From Tethya wilhelma (Eukaryota > Porifera > Demospongiae > Tethyida > Tethyidae): 64,000 nt of DNA. Each line of letters begins with the position of its first letter. Positions within the stretch are counted from its first letter, which is position 1. The position numbers and the translations under genes were made by a program. Location of the stretch: assembly GCA_964030475.1 (NCBI GenBank), contig CAXIPT010000005.1, forward strand, positions 5,598,875 through 5,662,874, in the 5' to 3' direction. A model generated the notes under the pieces. That model was given only the letters and a program-made list of their open reading frames with translations, ran no database searches and was not told the origin of the DNA. This document shows, piece after piece, positions 30,225 to 41,045 of this stretch.

Positions 30225-32045
30225 ATGCCATTCTTCAAGACTGTTCAAGACGGAGAAAGAGTAAGATATGCATGATCTAGTATAGCAGCTCTTAAATCCA
30301 TGGGGATACGGTTAAAAAGAAACAAAACTTCCAAGTTTACAAAAAAATATTTTGGTTTGTCTTTCTAGGCTCTCCTGATCAACAGATATGGTGTGGGGAC
30401 GCTAGTGGATGGCCCACAGCGGGTGAATGTGGTGGGGAAGAAGTTCCAGAACCTCCATCGCTACTCAGCCGACCAGAAGCAGTACCTCAGAGTGCAGTGG
30501 AGGAATGGAAACATCGAACACATGCCTGGGTATGACTTGACTAGCTTGATGAATATTGTTATCATTTGCTGTTTGTATCATCAAAAGATGTTGCTTTTTC
30601 TCATAACTTCTCTACCATCTTTTCAAGAGTATATTTTATTTGCTGTAGGCTGAGTGTCTTATGATAATTTATTACCTTTTGTGTTTGTTTGTTTGTTTAT
30701 TTGTTTGTTTGTTTGTGTGTTGTAAACCAGGCCCTGTTCTATCTTCCTCAACCCTCTGAGAATGGAGAATGCAGAGGTCAAGAGTTGCATCGCCCTGGAC
30801 GCTAACGAGGTGCTCGTGGTCTATCAGAAGGAGAGGGAGAGTGGGGGAGTCATCAGACGGATCCAACACGGACCCACGGTGTTCACTCCTTCAGGCGATG
30901 AATGGTGAGTTCCTTTCTTGAAGGTGTTATCTCAATTTATGTATCTGCAAGTAAACTAATGTGGAGAAAAGGTCGAATGCTGCAGATGAGTTTGTTTCCT
31001 ATATAGCATGAAAGGCTGATCTTTTCTTCAAGAGTGTTTGCTATTTTGTATGTGGTACATGGACTCATGTAGAGAAAGTCCGATTCTGTACGTGTGTTTG
31101 CTTTGTAAGAAGCTATATAGATGTGTTCTGTATGTATGTGTGATAGCATATTTGTGTGTGCTGTTTGGACACAGAAATGCATGAATCAGTGTGTGATATG
31201 ATAACCTAGAGTAGTTAGTAAATACACAAGTTATAAAGTGTAGGAGAATATACATAATGTGTTTCATACCATAATGGTTGCTTTTCCTATTGTTATTGTT
31301 ATCTGCTGTGTATGTATGTACGTATATAGGCTCCATGAGTTTGTGTGGCATGGAACTGATCCCCAGAACAAGACAAGAAAGATTCCTGGAGCGTTGAGAT
31401 TCACCAAGCTGAGAGTGATCCCTGACCAGTTCTACATCAACATTGATGACGTGAGCAAAAACTGCCATACTTGTATATTGGATAAATTTAATGTACCTAG
31501 TCGAAGTATTGTTAAGACCAAGTTTTTCTGGAAAATTTATGAATTTTGAGGATAATTAATTGATCCTGCTCTTACCGAAAAATCTAAGTTTGCACATAGC
31601 TAGCTATATCCATACTTAGATGTACACTGACTGTTTGATATACTGTTATTTGTGTCTTTGGTGTCAAGGTTCGTACAAAGGACGATGCCCTCATCACGGT
31701 GAAGCTGATGATGTTCTTTGAGCTGAGACAGATTGAGACCATGCTCAACCAGACCTCTGACCCCATTGCTGACTTTATCAAGTCAGTTCATCCTTTAAAT
31801 ATTATAGCATAGCATTCTTTTTATAGATACAGATTGCATATGTATATATGTATTAGTTAAATGGACTCATGGTATTTTCAGAGGTACATATGTATCGGGT
31901 GTATTTTGTGGGAGTAATTGGAATAGAATGTGTGCTATGTAAATTGAGACCATTTTGAGCTACAACTATACACTGAAAAAAGCCTTGCTATATTGTAGTC
32001 TACCCATGAGTATTCACTGGTGAATATGTTGTGTTGTGAGTGTGT

Positions 32046-32105
<60 letters not shown>

Positions 32106-33355
32106 GTGCTGTACAAGCTGATGTCGTTGCCTTTGCTTCCCAACTCACGTGAGTTCAAAGTTCAAATAAAATAGACTAATAAATCAATGGCTTGCATATA
32201 ACTCAACATACAAGCAACCAGATTCACTCACTTTGGATCTCTCTCTTTCTCTTTCACTCATTTTGACACACACTCACAGCTACGAGGAGTTCATGGATGC
32301 ATCCAGCCGACTCAACGACCTCCAATACTACCCCCAACTCATCCAACTCAGCAAGCGCATCGGCTACGAGACGACCAAGGTGGTCTTCAGAGGCTACCAC
32401 ACCAGCTCCCAGCTGCAGCGCCTCCACGACAGAGCTGTGGAGAGAAGGACCAACCTCAAGGTGCAGATGGAGGCAGAGCAGCAGTCCCAGGATCTCACCG
32501 ACTCCAAGCTGCTCAACGAACAACAGAGGAGTGTTCTACGTAAGTCGTGTGTATTTAAAATTTAACATGTGTGCTCTCTCTCTCTCTCTCTGTGCAACTT
32601 CACATCCATGAGTAGAAATAATCCCTTTTGTCTTTTTTTCTTTGTTGTTTTCAGAACAAGGTCTTGAGTTGGATTCGAAAAAGCACAATCGGTTGTTGCA
32701 AAAGTAAGCCAATGTTATTTGAAATACCTATAGTCATTGTACTTTTCAGCCATGCTGCATGGAGTCTAGAAATTAAGACTGCAATCTTTAGTCCTAGCTT
32801 CTAGTAAACTTAAACCATTCCCCCTCTTAGAGAGCAGTTGGTCCACAAGCTGAAACTGGAAGAGAAGCAACATGAGGAGTCACTACTGAGAGAGAAGGCC
32901 AAGAAAATGGCAGATCTTGAGGTTTGCTTTATTCCGCGTACTTTTATCATAGCCCTGTTATATTATCTATGCTTTTATTCCTATACTTATGTCATACGTA
33001 CGTAGATGAATATACATGCAAATTCTTTTATTTAATGCACACCACTGGAGTTTGCTATATATCTCAACACATGCATGCCATGTGGTGTATCTTGTATTTG
33101 TCATTGTCATTTATAATATCTACAGTAACACAATTAATTGCTCCATTTAATGCACATCTTCTGTTCATGCTGTCATGTCTGTTGCTGTAGGCTCAATCAA
33201 AGTCTCGAGAGGAGAGTCTCTCTCACCTCCGTCACCTGAAGGAGCTGGGGGTGGACATCACCACCTACCTCATCAGCCAGCACCCCAAACCAGACAAGGT
33301 CCTCCGTGTGATCACCCAGGGACCAGGGGGGCAGGTGCACATTCATCCCAATTAA
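30225..33355 (+). CDS. SPFH/Band-7-like protein
   Basis: Ten exons in phase: 30225-30260, 30369-30529, 30731-30904, 31330-31450, 31669-31781, 32107-32148, 32280-32539, 32655-32703, 32831-32921, 33191-33355; 403 residues. There is no signal peptide or membrane segment. The central part, from Val-Arg-Thr-Lys-Asp-Asp-Ala through Asp-Pro-Ile-Ala-Asp-Phe-Ile to Tyr-Glu-Glu-Phe, looks like an SPFH (stomatin/prohibitin/flotillin) fold. It is followed by a charged coiled-coil region rich in Glu, Gln and Lys, and a C-terminal Gln-Gly-Pro-Gly-Gly-Gln-Val-His. Specific function not recognised; membrane scaffolding would be the family expectation. Exon 6 is preceded by a (CT)n tract. The last three exons are duplicated downstream at 35345-36234. 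Confidence 0.72.
32047..32102. repeat. (CT)n microsatellite at an SPFH-like splice acceptor
   Basis: CT run ending in CTGCAG at 32106, right before exon 32107-32148. Confidence 0.95.
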
Positions 33356-33862
33356 TTGAGAACACATACAATAATACTGTTAGTACCTTCTATCAAAATT
33401 GCGGGATTTTAACTCAGTTGTAATGAAATTGTACATGTTGCTATACATTTTGGATTATGGATTTTATTTTGTTAATGATTCGATTAAACACAAAACTGAA
33501 TTGTTGACATTACAAATAGTGATATGCTTCTTTAGGCACAAGAGAATAATATTATGCAACTAGCCTCAACAATATAGGCTTACTCATAATTTTATTATGT
33601 CAGGAGCTAATGCTCATGTTCTCATGCAATTGTGTATAATTAGAGAGGTGCACCTTCAATTCATTGACCACATGTAGATAAAAGGATGTATGGGTGCTAC
33701 ACCCACAGTGCTAAGATAATGTTATGTGCAGTGTGTGCATTAATGTAGCTGCATCCAATTTTGCTATATCATTGATTGACCCTCCCATCATATCATTGAT
33801 ATCATTGGTAACAATGTGACAAACATGTGATGATGTCATGGAGGATGATGTTGCACAACATA

Positions 33863-34065
33863 CCGTATAGCCGGAAATATTGACGGTCAAAAAATTAATT
33901 TGACGGTTTGCTCCGCAGAACGAAAATATTGACGAATTTAAATTTGACGATTTGCACGTGCGCATATACGGCGCCCAAAATATTGGCGGATTTAAATTTG
34001 ACGATTTGGACTTTGACCGTCAAACCGTCAAATTATAATCCCCGTCAATATTTCCGGCTATACGG
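33863..34065. mobile_element. MITE with CCGTATAGC termini, TA target duplication
   Basis: 203-bp inverted-repeat element, ends CCGTATAGCCGGAAATATT and its complement, flanked by TA at 33861-33862 and 34066-34067. The equivalent position in the other duplicate (about 36717) is an intact empty site with a single TA. The interior is AT-rich with repeated TTGACG-type motifs and no ORF. Confidence 0.9.
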
Positions 34066-34150
34066 TATGTTACAAGTGATATCACATTACATGTTTACTC
34101 GTACTCTGACTTTATATGGAATGCCATATAATTGCCCGGTGTATGTGTGG

Positions 34151-34157
34151 TATAAAG
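34151..34157 (+). promoter_or_regulatory. TATA box, left Cys-rich copy
   Basis: TATAAAG, preceded by ACAAACATGTGATGATGTCA about 0.3 kb upstream (interrupted by the MITE). The same arrangement recurs at 36760 and 38337. Confidence 0.6.
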
Positions 34158-34289
34158 GGAAGCTAATTTTCCAGTGATTCCTACCTATTACGAATTGATT
34201 GTGGACATTAGTGCTATACCCATTGTATGCTTATCTTCTTCATTCAACCAGCTTTGTGTTTGGAGTTCAAGTCTTCAGGAGTCAGAGTT

Positions 34290-34713
34290 ATGGTAAGCAA
34301 TTTTATTTTGTACTAAAATTTAGGAGACCATTTTTATCCCCCTGTATATATAAAACTGGCTGAATTTAATCACTTTGGTTCTTGGAGTTGCTGTTCTGAC
34401 CAGCTCAGCTACAAAAAACGCATGCTATGCTCCACCAAATTTTTATGGACCACCCTGCGAATCCTCCACTGGAATCTTTGGTAGTGAAGGATACAAGATA
34501 ACCTACAATATTGACCAAGTCAACAATGTAGGCACTCTCATTTGTTGCCAAGTCAGAGGATGCACTAATAGGTGTACCCGTTTGGGAATGCTAGATATTG
34601 GATGTTCAACTGGATCCCTAAGCACTACCATTTTATGGGGGAAATTCATTGGGGCACCTGCTATTAGCTGCAAAGGTTCTCCATCTGGAACTTCTATTTC
34701 TTGGAGTCACTAA
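34290..34713 (+). pseudogene. Small secreted Cys-rich protein, left copy, acceptor lost
   Basis: The first exon ends with ATG at 34290-34292 followed by GTAAGC, exactly as in the right copy. The acceptor that reads CTGTAG in the right copy is CTGTATATATAA here, so no AG precedes the signal-peptide codons. The mature part (34387-34713) stays open and differs from the right copy by only a few residues (for example Asn for Asp, Lys for Glu, Ala for Thr). Splicing to the next AG (34401) would be out of frame. So this copy is probably not secreted, or not made, unless another upstream exon is used. Confidence 0.7.
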
Positions 34714-34828
34714 TTCTTTGGAGCTAGTGTGCCATTATGTAATAAACTTTGAATAGAACAGCATTTCACTCGTAGATATAATCATTACTGATGCATAACA
34801 TACATTTATTTGTAGCTTACTAGTTAGA

Positions 34829-34873
34829 CCATAGATATTATAGACTACGTTACGTAGTCTATAATATCTATGG
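34829..34873. repeat. 45-bp near-perfect hairpin insertion with 5-bp target duplication
   Basis: Two 21-nt arms (34829-34849 and 34853-34873) are exact complements around a 3-nt loop. TTAGA flanks both sides (34824-34828 and 34874-34878). The right duplicate has one TTAGA and no hairpin at the matching place (about 37430), so this is an insertion. Confidence 0.85.
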
Positions 34874-35209
34874 TTAGACTAGTCTACAATATTATTCATC
34901 TAAGTCTTTAAATACAAATTTTGAGCACTTTTAGGAGTGAGTGAGACTCATTCCTAGTGAGTACTAGCCTCGTCCTCTAGCCTCGTGAACCAGTCCCTCC
35001 CCGCTATGCTTATTGCTAAGCGCGTATGCTTCCATGGCATAAGAGAATGGCTAACCTCAACATTCATATGGCAGGCATATATTCACAAGTACAAAAAACA
35101 TTGGAAATGTAATGAGACACAGGAATGGCTAAATCGTAAAAAGAACGCAAACAAGATGGAATGGCTGTTGAGTGTGTGCAGAATTCTTCCTGTATGGGCT
35201 GCATTNNNN

Positions 35210-35210
<1 letters not shown>

Positions 35211-35287
<77 letters not shown>
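35211..35287. repeat. (CT)n microsatellite at duplication junction
   Basis: Long CT run next to an assembly gap of four N. The left copy has a short CT run at the matching place, so unequal exchange between CT tracts could have made the duplication. Confidence 0.93.
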
Positions 35288-35291
<4 letters not shown>

Positions 35292-35344
35292 ACATGAGTA
35301 GAAATAATCCCTTTTATTTGTCTTTTTTTCTTTGTTGTTCTCAG

Positions 35345-36234
35345 AACAAGGTCTTGAGTTGGATTCGAAAAAGCACAATCGGTTGTTGCAAAAGTAAGCC
35401 AATGTTATTGAAATACCTATAGTCATTGTACCTTTCAGCCATGCTGCATGGAGTCTAGAAATTAAGACTGCAATCTTTAGTCCTAGCTTCTAGCAAACTT
35501 AAACCATCCCCCCTCTTAGAGAGCAGTTGGTCCACAAGCTGAAACTGGAAGAGAAGCAACACGAGGAGTCACTGCTGAGAGAGAAGGCCAAGAAAATGGC
35601 AGATCTTGAGGTTTGCTTTATTCAGTGTACTTTATCATAACCCTGTTATATTATCTATGCTTTTATAGGTAGATGAATATGCATGCTAATGCTTTTATTT
35701 AATGCACACCACTGGAGTTGGCTATATACCGTATAGCGGGAAATTTTCGTTGGTGCAAAATTTCGTATAAACGCGCCAGAAGAATTTTTCGTAGTTTTAA
35801 ATTTCGTATACGCGGCGCACGCTCGTATAAATTAAATGCGGAAGTTAAATTTTCGCAGTTTTAATTTTCGTATATTCGAACCGCATAAGAAATATACGAA
35901 AATTTCCACCATACAAAAATTTCCCGCTATACGGTATCTCAGCCAATGCCATGTGGTGTATCTTGTATTTGTCATTTGTCATTTATAATATGTTATCTAC
36001 AGTAACACGATTGCTCCATTTAATGCACATCTTCTGTTCATGCTATCATGTCTGTTGCTGCATGTATAGGCTCAGTCAAAGTCTCGAGAGGAGAGTCTCT
36101 CTCACCTCCGTCACCTGAAGGAGCTGGGGGTGGACATCACCACCTACCTCATCAGCCAGCACCCCAAACCAGACAAGGTCCTCCGTGTGATCACCCAGGG
36201 ACCAGGGGGGCAGGTGCACATTCATCCCAATTAA
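35345..36234 (+). pseudogene. Partial SPFH-like copy: exons 8-10 only
   Basis: Exons 35345-35393, 35520-35610 and 36070-36234 match the true exons 8-10 in length, phase and splice sites. The few coding differences seen are silent (CAT/CAC, CTA/CTG, CAA/CAG). The upstream seven exons are missing. It may be an inert fragment, or it may provide an alternative 3' end reached by splicing from exon 7. The protein end would be identical. Confidence 0.8.
35729..35934. mobile_element. MITE with CCGTATAGC termini, TA target duplication
   Basis: 206-bp inverted-repeat element with ends CCGTATAGCGGGAAATTTT and complement, flanked by TA at 35727-35728 and 35935-35936, within intron 9 of the right copy. 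The left copy has the empty site near 33060. Same terminal family as 33863-34065 but a different interior. Confidence 0.92.
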
Positions 36235-36759
36235 TTGAGAGAAACACATACAATAATACTGTTAGTACCCTCTATCAAAATTGAGGGATTTTAACTCAGT
36301 TGTAATGAAATTTTACAAGTTGCTATACATTTTGGATTTTATTTTGTTAATGATTGGATTAAACACAAAACTGAATTGTTGACATCACAAATAGTGATAT
36401 GCTTCTTTAGGCACAAGAGAATATGCAAGTATAGCCTCAACAGACTTACTCATAATTATGTCAGGAGCTAATGCTCATGTTCTCATGCAGCTGTGTATAA
36501 TATTAGAGAGGTGCACCTTCAATTCATTGACCACACGTAGACAAAATATGTATGGGTGCTACACCCACAGTGCTAAGATATATATGCATGTGCAGTGTGT
36601 GCATTAATGTAGCTGCTTCCAATTTTGCTATATCATTGATTGACCCTCCCATCATATCATTGGTAACAATGTGACAAACATGTGATGATGTCATGGAGGA
36701 TGATGTTGCACAACATATCTTTCAAGTGATATCACATTACATATAATGATGTCTAGTGG

Positions 36760-36767
36760 TATAAAAG
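36760..36767 (+). promoter_or_regulatory. TATA box, right Cys-rich copy
   Basis: TATAAAAG about 130 bp before the ATG at 36894. A block of about 100 bp upstream (GTGACAAACATGTGATGATG and neighbours) is conserved in all three promoter copies. Confidence 0.7.
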
Positions 36768-36893
36768 GAAGCTAATTTGCCAGTGACTCCTGCCTGCCAC
36801 GAATGTAGTGCTATACTCACTGTATGCATTTATCTTCTTCATTCAACCAGCCTTGTGATTTGGATCGAGTTCAAGTGTTCAGGAGTCAGAATT

Positions 36894-37336
36894 ATGGTAA
36901 GTAATTTGATTAATTCATCAGTACTAAAATTAATTATGAGACCATTTTTGTCCCCCTGTAGAACAGGCTGAAAACATCTTTAGTCATTTTGGTTCTTGGA
37001 GCTGTTGTTCTGACTACAGTGACTAGCTCAGCTACAAAAAACGCATGCTATGCTCCACCAAATTTTTATGGACCACCCTGCGAATCCTCCACTGGACTCT
37101 TTGGTAGTCAAGGATACAAGATAACCTACAATATTGACCAAGTCAACAATGTAGGCACTCTCATTTGTTGCCAAGTCAGAGGATGCACTGATAGGTGTAC
37201 CCGTTTGGGAATGCTAGATATTGGATGTTCAACTGGATCCCTAAGCGCTACCATTTTATGGGGGGAATTCATTGGGACACCTGCTATTAGCTGCAAAGGA
37301 ATTCCATCTGGAACTTCTATTTCTTGGAGTCACTAA
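36894..37336 (+). CDS. Small secreted Cys-rich protein
   Basis: Two exons: ATG alone at the end of exon 1 (36894-36896, then GTAAGT), and 36962-37336 after CTGTAG; 125 residues. Residues 4-23 form a signal peptide (Leu/Val-rich, ending Thr-Ser-Ser-Ala). The mature ~100 residues hold eight Cys, including Ile-Cys-Cys-Gln and Cys-Thr-Asp-Arg-Cys, and end Ser-Trp-Ser-His. No transmembrane segment. Family not recognised; the size and Cys content fit a secreted peptide, matrix or defence factor, but this is inference. TATA-driven, unlike the paired genes in this window. A diverged copy lies 2.6 kb upstream. Confidence 0.8.
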
Positions 37337-37475
37337 TTCTTTGGAGCTAGTGTGCCATAATGTTATAATAACTTGTACACTCGTAATCATTACTGATGCA
37401 TAACATACATTTATTTGTAGCTTACTAGTTAGACTAGTCCACAATATCATTTATCTGAGTCTTTATAGTCTGAAT

Positions 37476-37503
37476 ATTATTATTATTATTATTATTATTA
37501 TTA
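37476..37503. repeat. (ATT)n microsatellite
   Basis: About nine ATT units in the 3' flank of the Cys-rich gene, absent from the left duplicate. Confidence 0.85.
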
Positions 37504-38164
37504 TGCATATTGACAAAACAATATGTATCCATATAAATTCATTATCTTAATTAGTACATAAAAGCTGTAGAACAGAAAGAGTGAGACTCCAAATCCATTC
37601 GCAAAATACAAATTTTGAGCACTTTTAGGAGTGAATGAGACTCACTCCTAGTGAGTACATATAGTATGCTTCCTTGGCATAAGAGAATGGCTAACCTCAA
37701 CAATCACATGGCAGGCATATACTGTATTCATATTGATGAAGCATGTTGCCAGCCATGCTTCTGGTTAATTGGAGGGCCAGGTACACCTTTGTTAAAATCA
37801 ATGACCACATATGACATAATTAATAAAGAGTGTAGGAGCAGCAAAGCCTAGGGAAACAACCGGGTTATGACCCTTGTAAATTCCATTACTAAGATATGTG
37901 CAGAGTATGTATGCATCTGTGAATAATATTATAGTTGCCACATGACTAGGATGTGTCCAATAATTATATGTGTCCATGCTGTGCTGACATGTGCCAGCTT
38001 GCTAGCTGCAAGTATTCATAGTCGTATCTATTGCAATGCAGCCTAAAGTTCATTAATATGCAGAGTGTTGCTAATGTGATTTGAGATTTCTGAGTGTATA
38101 TAGCAATACCCTGTATAAAATTACACTAGTATAGCCATGATAACTCTAATCCCAATGGACATGG

Positions 38165-38375
38165 GGCCATGTTCAATTTTGCTAGGTCACCAACCCTCCC
38201 CTCCCATCATGCCATGGTAACAATGTGACAAACATGTGATGATCTCATGAAGGATGACTTGCACAACAGACCTCATGAGTGAAATCACATTATTGTTGCA
38301 TATAATGACGATGAAACGGCATTAGGACTGCTGCGGTATAAAAGGGAAGTGAATTACCAGTGATTCTTAATAATG
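38165..38375 (+). promoter_or_regulatory. Third, diverged copy of the Cys-rich gene promoter
   Basis: This stretch aligns by eye with the upstream regions of both Cys-rich copies: GGTAACAATGTGACAAACAT, TGATGA, GAAATCACATTA and TATAAAAG at 38337-38344. No signal-peptide exon was found after it, so the coding part is lost or diverged. It shows an older duplication before the 2.5-kb event. The rest of 37722-38448 shows nothing else. Confidence 0.65.
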
Positions 38376-38448
38376 GAAAATACAGTATAATATTCAGAAC
38401 TGCTGGGCAACTCATAATCTATTATATATGTTGCCAGTCATTTTCAGT

Positions 38449-39196
38449 CTACGGTATTGTAGTTTCTGTGGCAGTATGTTTCTGTTTGACAGTCCCATAA
38501 GCAGGGCACGGATCAGTTGGAAGAGGAATGGAATACATGGAGTTGAAGTCAGGGGAATTTGAGTGACTCTTGTCTTTGAGAAACTTCGGAAGATCATATA
38601 TCCCTTCAGAGGAGCCAGCACCTAAAGTAATGGTGAGCAAAGGGTACCAGTGTTGCTTACTCTTGACTGACAATGGTGAAACTGAATGCATTTAATATTG
38701 TACACATCCAATTATTTTGATTAGTGGCCAAAATTTAAAGTTTTTGAAAACAATGGCAAGTGCTACTTAATTACCTGAAGTGTTTTGTTTTGTTTTTCCT
38801 CTACAAATTGCAATAACAATCAACAGTAGGACAATGGATGTTGCCAATAACAGTAGGAGGCAGGCTCCACCTGTACAGCATGTATGGATACAATGTCATC
38901 GTTAAAGTGACGTGTGATGGTTTAGTCGATCGGCTTACCAGCACCACTGACAATGTATAGTGTCATGGCTGATGGTAAAGAAGCTCCATCATTGACTAGT
39001 ACTGTCCCTGCTGTGCCTATTATATATAGCAAAAATAGGATAGCTAGAGCTGTAGAAAATATTATGTGAGCATCAGAATAATATTAATTTTTTACTTGAT
39101 TCTTGGTTTGACAAAGGCTTAGCATCTGTGGTGAATGTTGTTGTTTCAAAGTCTCCACTTGAAGTTGTTTGGATATCTTTATGTGAATACATGTGA

Positions 39197-39236
<40 letters not shown>

Positions 39237-40808
39237 ATGTGGCACCACCATAGATGCTAGCATGTACAGGTAATTATGCAATGAGCTGCAGTAGTGAGTA
39301 ATTCCTTACTTATAGTGTCAAATTGAATGCTAGCTCGATTGCTTGTGCACACGACTGGTTTGCACATTCCTCCACTCTCATCAGCTCCACAAAGTTGTAT
39401 AGCAATGCACTGAATCAGTGCTCCATTCAGTTCAGGCTGATTATGAGGAATCTCAAAATATTCTGTATAAACAGTCCCATTATTGAGAGCACTACCATCA
39501 GCTGTGCACTGAGGGTGGGACTCAGGAGACACCAATAGCCTCTGTTGAAGTAGCTGCTGATTATCAAGTGGGTCAGTGATACTCCAAATTATGCTGTCAC
39601 TGCACTGGGCTGTGCATATGAAGGTTGAACTCACTGATCCTCCATGGCCAGTTGTGTTTGGGAGATGTTGTGCTAGAAGTGGGGCTATGTTTGTTAAGAA
39701 ACAATAGTGCAAGGTTTATAAACAACTTTTGTGATCAGTATCTCTATTGTTTGAATTTTAGCTAATCACAATCATTATGGGTTGTTTACATAACCACAAT
39801 AGGTCAGCTCTCTCACATTGTTTATGTTACATGTAATAGACACCACTTAAGACACTTAGCTCATGAATAATATTATTATGGTTACTGCAATGACCTATCA
39901 TTACCAATCTCAAACCCAATAGCTGTCCTCTCTCAATCGCATGTTTGCAGGCAAATACCAGACCTCACTAATTTAACAAAGTACCTTTATGATAGGCAGA
40001 AAAGACCACTTCACTTTGATTTCCTTCACCAAGTACGTTCACAGCTCTGACTTGAAATCCTATCTCCTTGCAGAGGGTGTTGCTGGCCCATTCGTACACA
40101 TTGGGTAAATGGGTGTACTCAGTTGTAGTGTTGACAATCACAGAAGAATTCTGTCCAGTGTGAGGGTTTTGTATCGATATGATGTAGTGCTGGATATCAG
40201 GCTCAATGTCAGTAAGGTTGAGTGTTGAAGGAGCCTTCCATGAAAGATGAATGGAATTATTCGCTGAATTAGTATTGAGACTTTTGGGTGCCTCCAGTTT
40301 TCCTATAATTATTATTATATATATATGATACTTGACTCTCAGTGGTGCCTGTTCATGCTGAAAATGCACATTACTCACCTTGCACCCTCAATATTGCTGC
40401 ATCATCATCTCACCATTTGCAGTTCTTGCAACACATACAATCTGTATGTTATCGTTGATCGTGAGTGCCTCTATGTTTAATAGGCAAGTCATTCTCCCTT
40501 CTGTTTGGGTTGAAACTTGCCGACCTAAGTTAGTTGCATCATGTAGCTGAGCACCATTGATAAGCCAGTGGATTATTGCTAGTTGTGATGTGCTGCAATT
40601 GAACTGTACATCTTGACCCAGGGTGGCATTGAAGGATGATGGTTGTCTAACAAAAATTGCTGTGTAGTAAAAAGAATACTTAACTTGATAACAGTGCAGA
40701 TAGCATAGCTGCTGAGCTTTACATTTATAATAATATTATGCCATCTTACTTACTTGCTAGACATGTCCCATACCAAAAGATCTGGATGATAGCTAAAGCC
40801 CATTCCAT
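38449..40808 (-). CDS. Ig-FN3 transmembrane receptor with YxxP tail (one frameshift)
   Basis: Exons 40808-40754 (signal peptide), 40659-40379 (Ig), 40302-39985 (FN3), 39684-39310 (Cys-rich ectodomain, possibly Ig-like), 39016-38939, 38870-38775 (membrane helix), 38621-38449 (tail). The Ig domain has Cys...Trp...Cys spacing; the FN3 domain holds Leu-Ser-Trp-Lys-Ala-Pro. After the helix, Leu/Val/Ile-rich and closed by Cys-Arg-Gly-Lys, a 58-residue tail carries Tyr-Asp-Leu-Pro, Tyr-Ser-Ile-Pro and Tyr-Gly-Thr-Val; YxxP is the binding consensus of Crk-type SH2 domains. All exon phases agree except that the Ig exon is one base short: near 40400 the frame runs into TGA unless one base is added. That may be sequencing error or a lesion. 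Starts 237 bp from a divergent surface-protein gene. Confidence 0.75.
39198..39234. repeat. (GT)n microsatellite
   Basis: GT run in an intron of the Ig-FN3 receptor. Confidence 0.9.
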
Positions 40809-41045
40809 GTTCACAGTCATGAATTTAAATTCATTTGCATCATATGCCTACCTCAGCAGAAGCTGATGAATAATAATAATAATTATTGTGTGTGTGTACA
40901 CTATTTTTATTTTGAGGAAATGACATAATCCAACAACAATCTATAAAAGAAGCCAAAAATTTGCGACGTGCAAACAAAGATTTTGGCTTTGGTGTCATGA
41001 CTCCAATGAAGGATCTATTTGTTAAAAATAAAGAGACAATAGACT
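40809..41045. promoter_or_regulatory. Shared divergent promoter, receptor / surface protein pair A
   Basis: 237 bp, AT-rich, between the two start codons. No GC-rich core like that of pair B is seen. Confidence 0.5.

Larger units (their letters stand above)
32575..35081. repeat. Tandem segmental duplication, left copy
   Basis: From a short CT tract near 32575 to about 35081 this segment is matched by 35211-37721 in the same orientation. It includes SPFH-like exons 8-10, their introns and 3' flank, and the Cys-rich gene with its promoter. Small indels, two MITEs and a hairpin insertion distinguish the copies. Confidence 0.92.
35211..37721. repeat. Tandem segmental duplication, right copy
   Basis: Begins inside a 77-bp (CT)n tract that follows four N bases at 35206-35209, and ends about 37721. 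It carries SPFH-like exons 8-10 without the 5' exons, and the intact Cys-rich gene. Confidence 0.92.

Noticed and set aside
34985..35422. 145-codon + strand ORF containing a long Ser-Leu run.
   Set aside because: It is the (CT)n repeat translated across an N gap; the flanks match intron of the duplicated SPFH-like gene.
37651..37851. 66-codon + strand ORF after the Cys-rich gene.
   Set aside because: No signal peptide, family match or splice context; it spans the duplication edge.
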